A stretch of 60,481 nucleotides of DNA from an uncultured Lachnospiraceae bacterium (GCA_910579275.1 CAJTTO010000026.1:1-60481), one strand, 5' to 3'. Positions 1-8,173 are shown, counted from the first letter of the stretch. Notes: a model not told the origin generated them from the sequence alone. Numbers and translations: made by a program.

Positions 1-122
1 GTTCCGACAATGGCGACAAATTCCCCCTGCTCAATGGAGAGGGTCACGCCGTCCAACGCCTTTGTGATGTTCGGCTCCGCGCCGTAGTATTTTTTGAGGT
101 CAGTTGCTTGTAAAACATTCAT
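1..122 (-). CDS. ABC transporter ATP-binding protein, N-terminal fragment (cut by window edge)
   Basis: Only the first 40 codons are present. They read MNVLQATDLKKYYGAEPN and continue to EFVAIVG, the strand that leads into a Walker A loop, and the window ends there. This start is typical of the ATPases of BceAB/MacB-type exporters that pump or disarm antimicrobial peptides. The ATG at 120-122 has the ribosome site GAAAGGATGG upstream. A kinase/regulator pair lies just upstream on the same strand, the usual arrangement for peptide-sensing detoxification modules. The permease should lie beyond the window. The exact substrate class is inference. Confidence 0.8.
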   Translation of the reverse strand, partial: MNVLQATDLKKYYGAEPNITKALDGVTLSIEQGEFVAIVG

Positions 123-167
123 GGTAAACACCATCCTTTCTATGATGCAGCCATTCTAACAGCCAAT

Positions 168-184
168 TCTCACAGAAATGTCAC
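168..184 (-). promoter_or_regulatory. Predicted response-regulator site upstream of the ABC genes
   Basis: On the plus strand this reads TCTCACAGAAATGTCAC, two TCAC half-sites 11 bp apart. The same pattern with its variable bases swapped occurs before the response-regulator gene (1993-2009). Direct half-sites one helical turn apart are the usual binding layout of OmpR-family regulators. It sits about 45 bp before the ATPase start. Function is inferred from sequence and position only. Confidence 0.45.
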
Positions 185-207
185 GGACAGAAGTTTTTTT
201 CGCTTTG

Positions 208-231
208 AAATGTCACAATTTTGTGACATTT
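208..231. promoter_or_regulatory. Perfect 24-bp palindrome between kinase gene and ABC genes
   Basis: AAATGTCACAA and TTGTGACATTT form a perfect inverted repeat of 11 bp with a two-base centre. The TGTCAC core matches the half-sites at 168-184 and 1993-2009. It could be an additional operator for the neighbouring response regulator or a weak terminator for the kinase gene, whose stop lies 10 bp away. The shared TGTCAC core favours an operator. Confidence 0.4.
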
Positions 232-240
232 TAAAATCTT

Positions 241-1272
241 TCATTTGTGCAGTAAAAACACAGAAAATGTAGAACCGCTGCCAACTGTCGAAGTTACCTT
301 GATATAGCCGCCTTGCATGGTGATAATTTCGCGGGCAAGGTACAGCCCTATGCCTATGCCATCAATATCATGTACTTCTTTTTCCCGGTAAAAGCGTTTG
401 AAGATCATTCCCTGTCTGCTCTCCGCTATGCCCTTGCCGCTGTCTGTAATGTCAATTTTCACATACAACTCCCAACTTTGGACGGACACCTGAATAGTGC
501 CGCCCTCTGGCGTGTACTTCACAGCATTATCCAAAATATTAAACAGGGCTTCACTTGTCCATTTCTTATCATGGGTCAACAGTATATCGGGTGGACATTC
601 TACGTTGACATGAATGTTTTTCTTTTCAGCGTTCAGCAAAATACCGCCCAGCGCCGCCGCCAAGGTGTTATAAATCGGCTGCACTTTTCTGTCCAAGGCG
701 ATCACGCCGGTTTCCAGCCGGGAGGTCTTTATCATGGCCTGCATAAGAAAGTCCAGTTTTTCAAGCTGGCCGCTGGATGCCTGCAAAAATTCCTGACGCT
801 TTTCTTCTGTCACAGGCTGTTCAAGCAAAGTGGCGTTTACCATTTGAAGATTTGCAATCGGCGTTTTTACCTGATGGGAGATGTCAGAGATCAATTCCTG
901 CAAATCGGCTCGATCCTTTGCTACACTTTCCCGATTTTCCCGCATAACTTCATATAGGCGGACAAGCCGGTGGTTGATTTTATAAAACAGGTTTTCTTCC
1001 TCATAGACCTGCGGCGGGACTGATGCCCCACCCAGCATATTGTCTATTGTTTCGCATAGTCTATCCGAAAATAACACCAACTTCCGACGCAGAAAGACCA
1101 CGAAAAGAGCTACACAGATGAACACCAGCAGGATAAACAGCAGACCCAGCCATACGATTGCCGGGTTTCTGGTAAAGAGAAAAGCCGCAGTAACGGTCGC
1201 AGCAGAGATCAAACCTAAAAAAGCAGACCCCACCGCACAGGCCCGGTTGATGGAAAGTTTACAGCCAGTCAC
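241..1272 (-). CDS. Sensor histidine kinase, two-helix OmpR-partner type
   Basis: A 343-aa membrane kinase. Two close membrane helices (about residues 10-32 and 38-62) have almost no extracellular loop, typical of intramembrane-sensing kinases that read the state of a partner ABC transporter. The dimerisation box ISHQVKTPI puts the phosphorylated His near 133. The N box (NILDNAVKYTP), DSGKGI and GIGIGLYLA form an intact ATPase domain. The start is taken as GTG 1272: a GGGGGG ribosome site lies 8 bases upstream and GTGA overlaps the regulator stop by 4 nt. A longer frame from GTG 1293 lacks such a site. It probably controls the ABC transporter running off the window at position 1. Confidence 0.88.
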   Translation of the reverse strand: MTGCKLSINRACAVGSAFLGLISAATVTAAFLFTRNPAIVWLGLLFILLVFICVALFVVFLRRKLVLFSDRLCETIDNMLGGASVPPQVYEEENLFYKINHRLVRLYEVMRENRESVAKDRADLQELISDISHQVKTPIANLQMVNATLLEQPVTEEKRQEFLQASSGQLEKLDFLMQAMIKTSRLETGVIALDRKVQPIYNTLAAALGGILLNAEKKNIHVNVECPPDILLTHDKKWTSEALFNILDNAVKYTPEGGTIQVSVQSWELYVKIDITDSGKGIAESRQGMIFKRFYREKEVHDIDGIGIGLYLAREIITMQGGYIKVTSTVGSGSTFSVFLLHK

Positions 1273-1952
1273 TTTTTCATCCCCCCAATCCACATATAGC
1301 CCATGCCGTAGACGGTCTTGATATATTGCAGGCCGTTTATTTCGATTTTTCCCCGAATACGGCTAATTGCTACAGTCAGCGCGTGTTCATCCACAAAATT
1401 TTCGTCTGCGTCCCACAGCTTTTCAAGAAGCATCTGTCGGGTCAGAACGATTTGCGGATTTCTTACCAGCACCTTTAGCAAGCGGTATTCCATCGGTGTG
1501 AAAATAACCAGCTCCCCTGCCAGGGTGGCAGTCAATTCCGAAAAATTGATGGATAATGTGCTGTCTGTGTAGCAATCGCCGCCTGTCTGTTTCTCGATAC
1601 GCCCCAGCAAGGCGGAAACCTTTTTTCGGAATACGCTGATATGGAACGGCTTTGTCACATAATCGTCTGCTCCCAGCTCAAAGCCTTTTAGTATATCGCT
1701 TTCCATATCGTTTGCGGTCAGGAAAATCACGGCGGTATCTGGACGGCGCTCTTTGATTTTCGTACAGAAGTCAAATCCGTTTCCATCAGGTAAATTGACA
1801 TCCAGCACGATCAGATCATAGTCCTGCACTTCACAGAAATTGACCGCCGCTGATTTTGACATAGCAGCGTCCACAGTGTAGCCCGCCGCCGAAAGATTGT
1901 AGCAAAGAGTATTGTTCAAAAGGCGGTCATCCTCAACGACTAAAAGCCTCAT
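1269..1952 (-). CDS. OmpR/PhoB-family response regulator
   Basis: A 227-aa regulator with an N-terminal receiver domain (VVEDDR acidic pocket, phosphoacceptor Asp51 in VLDVNLPDGNG, switch Lys in DDYVTKPF) and a C-terminal winged-helix DNA-binding domain ending GMGYMW. ATG at 1950-1952 has GGAAGTGAAG upstream. It is co-transcribed with the histidine kinase (4-nt overlap). Target sites are probably the TNTCAC repeats at 168-184 and 1993-2009, which would give autoregulation plus control of the adjacent ABC exporter. Its antibiotic or peptide signal cannot be told from sequence. Confidence 0.9.
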   Translation of the reverse strand: MRLLVVEDDRLLNNTLCYNLSAAGYTVDAAMSKSAAVNFCEVQDYDLIVLDVNLPDGNGFDFCTKIKERRPDTAVIFLTANDMESDILKGFELGADDYVTKPFHISVFRKKVSALLGRIEKQTGGDCYTDSTLSINFSELTATLAGELVIFTPMEYRLLKVLVRNPQIVLTRQMLLEKLWDADENFVDEHALTVAISRIRGKIEINGLQYIKTVYGMGYMWIGGMKK

Positions 1953-1992
1953 GGCTTCACTTCCTTTCCCTTATAGAAGATTAACATGAAAA

Positions 1993-2009
1993 TGTCACAG
2001 AAATCTCAC
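1993..2009 (-). promoter_or_regulatory. Predicted response-regulator site upstream of the regulator gene
   Basis: The plus strand reads TGTCACAGAAATCTCAC. It is the same AGAAAT-centred pair of TCAC half-sites as at 168-184, with the variable bases exchanged, 11-bp period. It lies between the predicted -10 box (2035-2040) and the start codon. Confidence 0.45.
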
Positions 2010-2034
2010 AGCATAATAGATTTTGATGAAATTT

Positions 2035-2064
2035 AGTATAAACTGTTACTTGCCCTATATGCAA
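2035..2064 (-). promoter_or_regulatory. Predicted sigma-A promoter for the two-component genes
   Basis: On the minus strand: -35 TTGCAT (2059-2064), 18-bp spacer, -10 TATACT (2035-2040). The start codon follows 83 bp downstream, leaving a leader that includes the TCAC repeat pair. Confidence 0.45.
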
Positions 2065-2159
2065 GATGATATTATTTAGAAATGTGGGAAGTCCCCTGCA
2101 TTTCTGTCAAATCATAATCAGTTCCGTAAAAATGATTTCCTCCACTTAGACCTTACAGC

Positions 2160-2395
2160 AATTCATCAGCCCCCGCATGGGCACGGACTTTCAAATCCCC
2201 GGTGGTTCCGGTCTTCTTTGCCATCCCCGGCATCATGCTACCCAGCAGGTCATGGGCGGGGTACGGTTCCTGACGGTGGAGGTCAGCAACTTAGGTGAAC
2301 ACGCCCCTCTCCATGTCATCCTGCCGGATAGCGTGCCTTTTGTGCGTCAATCTTGGCCTTTTCCCCCGACCTAGTGCGCTCCTCATACTCCTGTT
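2160..2395 (-). pseudogene. Decayed coding stretch, probable mobile-element remnant
   Basis: Read on the minus strand, this GC-richer stretch has broken coding pieces: QEYEERTRSGEKAKIDAQ ending in a stop after ARYPAG, then a short piece ending MERGVFT, then a frame with LLGSMMPGMAKKTGTTGD. The charged helical first piece resembles the tails of conjugative-element proteins, but no family could be named. It sits between the repeat array at 2407-2570 and the two-component genes. The reading as a remnant is inference. Confidence 0.25.
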
Positions 2396-2406
2396 ATATT
2401 ATCACG

Positions 2407-2464
2407 AAAACCCATATACAAATACGAAAACTCCGAACAGTTTCCGTGTTTGTATATGGGTTTT
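2407..2464. repeat. Large inverted repeat (20-bp arms)
   Basis: AAAACCCATATACAAATACG (2407-2426) is mirrored by 2445-2464 with one mismatch, separated by 18 bases. The RNA would form a long hairpin in either direction. It abuts the 20-bp-period array at 2461-2560, and an inverted copy of one array unit (TTATCACGAAAA) lies at its outer edge. Confidence 0.7.
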
Positions 2465-2560
2465 GCCTGCGAGTATCGACTTTTGCGTGATAGTATAGAG
2501 TTTTGCCTACGAGTATCCGAATTTCCGTGATAATAAGCGACTTTTGCCTACGAGTACATA
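2461..2560. repeat. Five-unit, 20-bp-period alternating repeat array (iteron-like)
   Basis: Units begin at 2462, 2482, 2502, 2522 and 2543. They alternate between two types: TTTGCCTRCGAGTAY (units 1, 3, 5) and TTTSCGTGATARTAW (units 2, 4). The strict spacing of about two helical turns fits iterons or a regulator array on a plasmid or integrative element. There are no unique spacers as in CRISPR. No replication gene is nearby, so its role is open. Confidence 0.6.
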
Positions 2561-2625
2561 CTATCAGGCAAAAGAACTTCAGAACAATTGTTTGCATCCT
2601 TGCCAATGTAAAAATCATGACTCAT
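2548..2625 (-). CDS. Possible 25-aa peptide or truncated gene start
   Basis: ATG at 2623-2625 has a near-perfect ribosome site (AAAGGAGGG, 8 bases upstream). The frame reads MSHDFYIGKDANNCSEVLLP then DSMYS and stops with TAG inside the last repeat unit. It may be the surviving start of a larger mobile-element gene cut by the repeat array, or a true short peptide. No family is recognised. Confidence 0.3.
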   Translation of the reverse strand: MSHDFYIGKDANNCSEVLLPDSMYS

Positions 2626-2728
2626 AATCAATTCCCTCCTTTCCGCCAGTATCGCATAAATGCAAACCACTACCGCAAAGCAGACACCGCTCTGTTCACA
2701 CCCCATGCCCTCACTTAATTCTTTTTAT

Positions 2729-2776
2729 TAGAAAAAGTATGGGCGGAAACCGGCTCAGATAAATCGGTTCCCGCCC
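2729..2776 (-). terminator. Intrinsic terminator of eno
   Basis: On the minus strand GGGCGGGAACCG pairs with CGGTTTCCGCCC (arms 2765-2776 and 2741-2752) and is followed by ATACTTTTTCT. It lies 39 bp after the eno stop. Confidence 0.85.
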
Positions 2777-2814
2777 TGTTTAGAACTGTCTATTTCCCGA
2801 CAGACCCTTCCAAA

Positions 2815-4200
2815 CTATATCTTGTCAAAAGGATTCAGGTACTTCGAGACCAGATCTATCTCCTCCTCGATTCGCAGCAGCTGGTTATATTTCGCTACCC
2901 TGTCGCTTCTGCATGGCGCTCCTGTCTTGATCTGTCCGGCATTCATCGCCACTGCCAAGTCTGCAATAAAAGAGTCCTCTGTCTCTCCGCTCCGATGGCT
3001 GATCACTGCCTTGTATGCATTGTGCTGAGCCATTTCCACTGCCTCTATCGCCTCACTCACCGTGCCAATCTGGTTTACCTTTACAAGAATGGCATTTGCA
3101 ACCTTCTTCTTGATTCCGGCATCCAGACGCTTTGTATTTGTCACAAAGAGATCATCCCCCACAAGCTGGACTTTGTCACCGATGCGCTTTGTAAGCTCTG
3201 CCCATCCGTCCCAGTCATCTTCTGCCAGACCGTCCTCAATGGATATAATGGGATACCGCTCTATCAGCTGTTCATAGTAGGCAATCATCTCCTCCGTGGA
3301 ACGCGTGATAACCGGTTCATTGTCCTTCACGTCAAACTCCTTGCCCGCCTCATAGCACGCACACGCCCCATTTCCGTTTACGGCAGCCTGTCTGCGTTTC
3401 AGCTCCGTCTCCCCACTGAAATGATACTTTCCGTCAGCCTCATCATACAGTTCGGAAGCCGCCACATCCAACGCTATCTTGATATCGCGTCCCGGAGCAT
3501 ATCCCGCAGCCTTGACGGCTTCCACAATCAAGTCAAGTACTGCAAACGCATCCGGCAAATCCGGCGCAAACCCGCCTTCATCACCCACACCTGTCGACAG
3601 CCCTCTTTTCTGACAGATTTTTTTGAGATTATGGTAAATCTCGGCACAGATTCTCAAAGCCTCGCGAAAATTCGCCGCAGAGACAGGCATAATCATAAAT
3701 TCCTGAAAATCAACGGTATTTGTTGCATGCCTGCCCCCGTTTAAAATATTCATCATCGGAACAGGAAGCCTGTCCGTCTTGACACCCCCAAGATATCTGT
3801 AAAGCGGCATTCCAAGCGCATTTGCCGCCGCACGCGCTGCTGCCATCGATACACTCAGTGTAGCGTTTGCACCAAGATTTCCCTTGTTGTCCGTTCCGTC
3901 CGTATCGACAAGAACATGGTCAATCATCTTCTGGTTACACACATCCAACCCGACCAGTTTATCCTTTATCTTGGTGTTCACATTATTGACTGCTTTTTCA
4001 ACGCCAAGACCCATATAACGCATTTCGCCGTCACGCAGCTCCACTGCCTCAAACTTACCGGTACTTGCTCCAGACGGTACGCTTGCCCTTCCTTCACAGC
4101 AGTCATTGACAGTGACAACTGCCTCCACGGTCGGATTTCCCCGTGAATCCAGCACTTCCCTCGCATGCACATCCGTAATCTTTAAATGTATTGTTTTCAT
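2815..4200 (-). CDS. eno: Enolase (phosphopyruvate hydratase)
   Basis: Converts 2-phosphoglycerate to phosphoenolpyruvate in glycolysis. The 461-aa protein shows the SGASTGKFEA loop, GDEGGFAP with catalytic Glu208, metal ligands Asp245, Glu322 (SIEDGLAEDDW) and Asp349, catalytic Lys in ILVKVNQIGT, and SHRSGETED. Enolases are usually about 430 aa. The extra length is an insertion at about residues 266-299 (RRQAAVNGNGACACYEAGKE and following), between the first metal-ligand strand and the second half of the barrel. The frame is continuous, so this is not a frameshift. ATG has GGAGGACGGCT upstream. Transcribed alone, with its own terminator. Another glycolytic gene, gpmI, is nearby but separated by an EAL gene. 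Confidence 0.97.
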   Translation of the reverse strand: MKTIHLKITDVHAREVLDSRGNPTVEAVVTVNDCCEGRASVPSGASTGKFEAVELRDGEMRYMGLGVEKAVNNVNTKIKDKLVGLDVCNQKMIDHVLVDTDGTDNKGNLGANATLSVSMAAARAAANALGMPLYRYLGGVKTDRLPVPMMNILNGGRHATNTVDFQEFMIMPVSAANFREALRICAEIYHNLKKICQKRGLSTGVGDEGGFAPDLPDAFAVLDLIVEAVKAAGYAPGRDIKIALDVAASELYDEADGKYHFSGETELKRRQAAVNGNGACACYEAGKEFDVKDNEPVITRSTEEMIAYYEQLIERYPIISIEDGLAEDDWDGWAELTKRIGDKVQLVGDDLFVTNTKRLDAGIKKKVANAILVKVNQIGTVSEAIEAVEMAQHNAYKAVISHRSGETEDSFIADLAVAMNAGQIKTGAPCRSDRVAKYNQLLRIEEEIDLVSKYLNPFDKI

Positions 4201-4261
4201 AGCCGTCCTCCTGATTATTAAATGAATTCCATATCAAAGACAGTATTTCCCAATTTGGCAG

Positions 4262-4300
4262 AAAAAATACAGGAAACCGTCATGCATCGGTTTCCTGTAT
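4262..4300 (-). terminator. Intrinsic terminator after the EAL gene
   Basis: A perfect 13-bp stem, ATACAGGAAACCG (4288-4300 on the minus strand) with CGGTTTCCTGTAT (4267-4279), then TTTTTTC. It stands between the EAL gene and eno and separates them transcriptionally. Confidence 0.88.
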
Positions 4301-4309
4301 CATATATTC

Positions 4310-6238
4310 TTATATTGCCTGCTCAAGATTCATGCTTCTGGTATATTCTATGAATTCATCCTTTGGAACAGGACGGGAATAAAAATATCCCTGTATGTAA
4401 TCGCATCCCAGTTCCCTGAGCGTGCACATCTGTTCCTGATTCTCCACGCCTTCCGCGACAAGCTTCCTGCGCACATCATGAAACATGGAGATTAGATTCT
4501 TGATGGTCACAAAACTGTCTCGATCCGTAAAAGCAGCCCAGACAATGCTCTTATCAAGTTTAATGACATCCACGGGATATTCCAGCACGCGCACAAGATT
4601 GGAATAGCCTGTTCCATAGTCATCCAGCGAAAAAGAAAATCCCAGTTTCTTGACATCCAAAAGCTGCTCTTTCAGGCGCTGTTCATCAAAATTTGTTGCG
4701 GTTTCCGTAATCTCCAGATTAATCCGGCGCGGGTCGATATCATATTTGTGTATATAATATTGTAATTTCTTTGTCAAATTTTTATCCATGCACTGCATAG
4801 CAGACAGGTTCATCTCAATAAAATCCATCCCCATTTCTACAATGTCATTTTCCTTGACGAAACGAAACACACTGTCTATGACAAATTCGCTAATCTCCAG
4901 AATCTTGCCGTTATTTTCAGAGATTGGTATAAAGTCTTCCGGAGACACGAATCCCAATACCCTGTCCTTAAGGCGAATCAGTGCCTCCGCGGAGACAACC
5001 CTGCCTGTCCTCGTGGATATAATAGGCTGGTAATACATCTCAAACTCGTTCTCCACCAGCGCCCGCTCAATGGCATCCTCAATATTCCTGTACTTCTGCA
5101 GTTCATCCAGTCCGAGATTGTCACTGCGCACAAACTCTATCAAGTCCGAGCTCTTGTACTTCAAATCGTCACATGCCGCAAAATACCGGTAGAAATTATT
5201 TTTATTGATTTTTCCCTCACCGACATCCATCATGGCGACAAACAGTGACAGATTTATTCTTGCGCCGTTTAGCTCAAACGGTACGCAAAACCGCTCTTTT
5301 AGCTTGTCAAGAAATGCTGTTTCGTCAAACTTATCCCGCTGCCGCACAACAATGCCGTATTTTCCTTCATCAAAATAATAGATGGATGACAGCATTGCGT
5401 ATTCTTTCATATATTCCGCGAGCTGTTTTACCAGCACCATGACGGACGGTTCGTAACAGTTTTGCCGGAGATACTCATAATTTTTCAGTTTTATCAGATA
5501 GACTGCACGCGTTCCCGACTTGCCTATCTCTCTGTCTATAAATTGTTTAAATGCCCTTTTGTTAAGAAGCTCTGTCGCTCCGTCCTTATAAAACTCGACC
5601 ATAGTAATCGTGAGGAGAAAGATAATGATATTTACAATCAGCGTCGAGTAGTAAAGTGTCTCATCCTGATAGATTAAATACTCTATCACCTGAATTACCG
5701 TAAATACCGCAAGCAGTATAATACTCTGTCCGAAAATCTTAATCATGAGCTTGCGTTTCATCAGTGCATATACGGTTGCCATCATTGCATACAGGCCTCT
5801 CGTAAACACTAACAGGAAAAAAAGCTTTCCATGGTAAGAGACCCCGTCCTCGACATAAAATATCGCGTGTGTCCACGGAGATGTCAGGATAAGTGCATTT
5901 AACAAGAAGTTTAACAGCCAGAATGTGATTTTACGCTTTCTTGGGTAATAGTGGAATTGTCCGACAAGGCAAAAAATGAAATAAGCATACAATGTATATA
6001 TGGCAAGAGTAAGAATATAATGAATTGTCCGCTCCATCACAACCAGCCAGTCCGCATAGGGAAGGAGTCCCTCCTCATACGCCACACCGACCAGTCTGTT
6101 GGTATACATCAGTACCGCAGCCCAGAGTATTCCTCTGAAAATTTTCCTGTAATACGCCTTGCTGTCCACACTGACATATACAAACCATATACAAACCAAC
6201 AATATACTAAGTATAAGTAGATTATATGCTATCCTCAT
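4310..6238 (-). CDS. Membrane c-di-GMP phosphodiesterase (degenerate GGDEF + EAL)
   Basis: Probably hydrolyses cyclic di-GMP at the membrane. The first 215 residues or so hold about seven hydrophobic helices (an uncharacterised MASE-like sensor). A GGDEF-fold domain follows, but the GGDEF loop reads FDEGKYGIV and the metal Asp is replaced (IKLKNYEYL), so cyclase activity is unlikely. The EAL domain keeps its key residues: AEALIRL near 415, NLSAMQ, EITETA, DDYGTGYSNL, the Lys of VIKLDKS and the Glu of AEGVEN. The start chosen is ATG 6238 (GGTGAT upstream). Earlier in-frame options are ATG 6256 and TTG 6268. Single-gene unit with its own terminator. Confidence 0.88.
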   Translation of the reverse strand: MRIAYNLLILSILLVCIWFVYVSVDSKAYYRKIFRGILWAAVLMYTNRLVGVAYEEGLLPYADWLVVMERTIHYILTLAIYTLYAYFIFCLVGQFHYYPRKRKITFWLLNFLLNALILTSPWTHAIFYVEDGVSYHGKLFFLLVFTRGLYAMMATVYALMKRKLMIKIFGQSIILLAVFTVIQVIEYLIYQDETLYYSTLIVNIIIFLLTITMVEFYKDGATELLNKRAFKQFIDREIGKSGTRAVYLIKLKNYEYLRQNCYEPSVMVLVKQLAEYMKEYAMLSSIYYFDEGKYGIVVRQRDKFDETAFLDKLKERFCVPFELNGARINLSLFVAMMDVGEGKINKNNFYRYFAACDDLKYKSSDLIEFVRSDNLGLDELQKYRNIEDAIERALVENEFEMYYQPIISTRTGRVVSAEALIRLKDRVLGFVSPEDFIPISENNGKILEISEFVIDSVFRFVKENDIVEMGMDFIEMNLSAMQCMDKNLTKKLQYYIHKYDIDPRRINLEITETATNFDEQRLKEQLLDVKKLGFSFSLDDYGTGYSNLVRVLEYPVDVIKLDKSIVWAAFTDRDSFVTIKNLISMFHDVRRKLVAEGVENQEQMCTLRELGCDYIQGYFYSRPVPKDEFIEYTRSMNLEQAI

Positions 6239-6376
6239 ATTTATCACCAGCCTCATCTCCCACGACAATGTTAATTTTATAGAAAATCCATAATAACTTT
6301 AGAAATCTATTATAACCAGTATATCATTATTGACCAATTTTTTTCAATATATTTTTTATTCTTTGTGCATCTTTTG

Positions 6377-6425
6377 GTAACAGTTCAGCCTTCGGCTTCC
6401 TGTTATGGGCATCAAGCCATGCAAA
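6377..6425 (+). repeat. Dispersed palindromic repeat, left-arm partial copy
   Basis: Starts GTAACAGTTCAGCC and runs through TTCGGCTTCCTGTTATGG and CATCAAGCCATGCAAA, the left half of the family seen complete at 25221-25350. The right half is missing or diverged. It lies in the gap between the gpmI terminator and the EAL gene; no gene is seen in the remainder of 6239-6472. Confidence 0.8.
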
Positions 6426-6472
6426 CCGTTACTCTTTTGCAACAGTCCCATTGCCGTACTACAATACACATA

Positions 6473-6523
6473 AAAAGAAACAAGGTGTAACTTCCTGACT
6501 CCCCGCCAAGTCCTTACACCTTG
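6473..6523 (-). terminator. Intrinsic terminator of gpmI
   Basis: Minus strand CAAGGTGTAA (6514-6523) pairs perfectly with TTACACCTTG (6481-6490) and is followed by TTTCTTTTT. It lies 39 bp beyond the gpmI stop. Confidence 0.85.
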
Positions 6524-6562
6524 CTTTCTGCTGCAAAAGCTTTCAGCAGTTATTACAAAATA

Positions 6563-8104
6563 TTATTTGCGTACCAGCAGCGACTTTCCAGTCATCTCTG
6601 CAGGCTGCTGCATTCCCATTGTCTCAATAAGGGTCGGAACGATGTCCGCAAGGCATCCGCCTTCCCGCAGTGTATACGCCGGATCGTAGTTTACAAGGAT
6701 AAACGGAACCGGATTTGTGGTGTGTGCCGTAAACGGTGCACCTGTCTCATAGTCAACAAGCTGCTCTGCGTTACCATGGTCTGCGCAGATAAACATTGTA
6801 CCGTTTACCTCAAGGATTGCTTCCACTGCCTTTCCGACACACTCGTCAACTGCCTCGACTGCCTTGACTGCGGCATCCTCAACACCAGTATGCCCTACCA
6901 TGTCCGGATTTGCAAAGTTAATGATAATCACATCATACTTACCGGAACGAATCGCATCTGTCAGCTTATCGCATACCGTGTAGGCGCTCATTTCCGGTTT
7001 CAGGTCGTAGGTCGCTACTTCCTTTGGAGACGGAACAAGCACCCTGTCCTCATCCTTGTTCGGCTCCTCCACGCCGCCGTTGAAGAAAAATGTGACATGC
7101 GCGTATTTCTCCGTCTCGGCAATTCTTGCCTGCGTCATGTTGTTTGCGGCAAGCCACTCGCCAAATGTATTTGTCACTGCAATCTTGTGGAACGCAACGG
7201 ATTTATTTGGAATCGTCGGGTCATAGTCTGAGAAGCAGACATATTTCAAATCCAGTCTCTTTCTGTCAAATCCCTTAAAATCATCATCGCAGAATGCCCT
7301 TGTAATCTCTCGCGCGCGGTCTGGCCTGAAATTAAAGAAAATAACGGAATCGCCGTCCTTGATTGTAGTGATTGCTTTTCCGTTCTCCGCCACAACGGTA
7401 GGAAGCACGAACTCATCTGTCTTATCATTGTCATAGGATTTCTGGATTCCCTCCGGACCGGATGCTGCCTGCTCGCCCTTGCCCTCGGTCATTGCCTCAT
7501 ATGCTTTCTGTACACGGTCATAGTTATTGTCTCTGTCCATGGCATAATAACGCCCCATGACAGATGCAATCCTGCCGACGCCGATTTCCGCCATCTTTGC
7601 CTCAAGCTCCTCTGCAAATCCTTTTCCGGATGCAGGAGGCGTGTCGCGTCCGTCGAGAAAGCAGTGTACAAACACCTCCGACAATCCGTTTCTCTTTGCC
7701 AGATCCAGAAGTCCGTACAAATGTGTATTGTGGCTGTGTACGCCGCCGTCTGATAAAAGTCCGAACAGATGCAGCGCAGAGTTCTTTGCCTTACAATTCT
7801 CAATCGCTTCCATCAGCGCCGGATTCTCAAAGAATGTGCCATCCTGAATTTCCTTGGTAATTCTTGTCAGCTCCTGATAGACAATTCTTCCGGCGCCCAT
7901 ATTCAGGTGTCCTACCTCAGAATTGCCCATCTGTCCGTCGGGAAGCCCTACCGCCATACCGCTTGCGTTTCCTTTTACAAACGGATACTCCTTCATCAGC
8001 CTGTCCATAACAGGTGTCTTTCCAAGCGCTACGGCATTGTGCTCTGCCTTTTCATTTAAACCATAGCCATCAAGAATCATTAACACTGTCGTTTTCTTGC
8101 TCAT
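6563..8104 (-). CDS. gpmI: 2,3-bisphosphoglycerate-independent phosphoglycerate mutase
   Basis: Interconverts 3- and 2-phosphoglycerate using two Mn(II). At 513 aa it has the standard family length. Asp12 in LDGYG, the phosphoserine nucleophile Ser62 in GQMGNSEVGHLN, the DGRDTPP and FRPDRARE substrate loops, and the metal cluster in FANPDMVGHTG and ADHGNAEQ are intact. ATG has AAAAGGAGAATG around it (GGAG 5 bases upstream). A strong promoter (8174-8202) and a terminator bracket it, so it is monocistronic. It is divergent from the multidrug exporter leader. Confidence 0.97.
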   Translation of the reverse strand: MSKKTTVLMILDGYGLNEKAEHNAVALGKTPVMDRLMKEYPFVKGNASGMAVGLPDGQMGNSEVGHLNMGAGRIVYQELTRITKEIQDGTFFENPALMEAIENCKAKNSALHLFGLLSDGGVHSHNTHLYGLLDLAKRNGLSEVFVHCFLDGRDTPPASGKGFAEELEAKMAEIGVGRIASVMGRYYAMDRDNNYDRVQKAYEAMTEGKGEQAASGPEGIQKSYDNDKTDEFVLPTVVAENGKAITTIKDGDSVIFFNFRPDRAREITRAFCDDDFKGFDRKRLDLKYVCFSDYDPTIPNKSVAFHKIAVTNTFGEWLAANNMTQARIAETEKYAHVTFFFNGGVEEPNKDEDRVLVPSPKEVATYDLKPEMSAYTVCDKLTDAIRSGKYDVIIINFANPDMVGHTGVEDAAVKAVEAVDECVGKAVEAILEVNGTMFICADHGNAEQLVDYETGAPFTAHTTNPVPFILVNYDPAYTLREGGCLADIVPTLIETMGMQQPAEMTGKSLLVRK

Positions 8105-8173
8105 TTTTCATTCTCCTTTTATATTCCTTAATTTAAATAGTATTTGAAGTAATACATTTTGATACTCATATAA

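Noticed and set aside
2177..2374. Plus-strand frame of 65 codons
   Set aside because: No ribosome site or family; the minus strand shows more plausible coding remnants.
2461..2560. Possible CRISPR array
   Set aside because: Period is 20 bp with no unique spacers, and units alternate between two types. No cas genes nearby.
2995..3744. Long open frame antisense to eno (249 codons)
   Set aside because: It is fully inside eno, has no ribosome site, and its sequence is the shadow of the enolase codon pattern.
6521..7231. Open frame antisense to gpmI and its terminator
   Set aside because: Shadow of gpmI with many Cys/Arg codons and no family resemblance.
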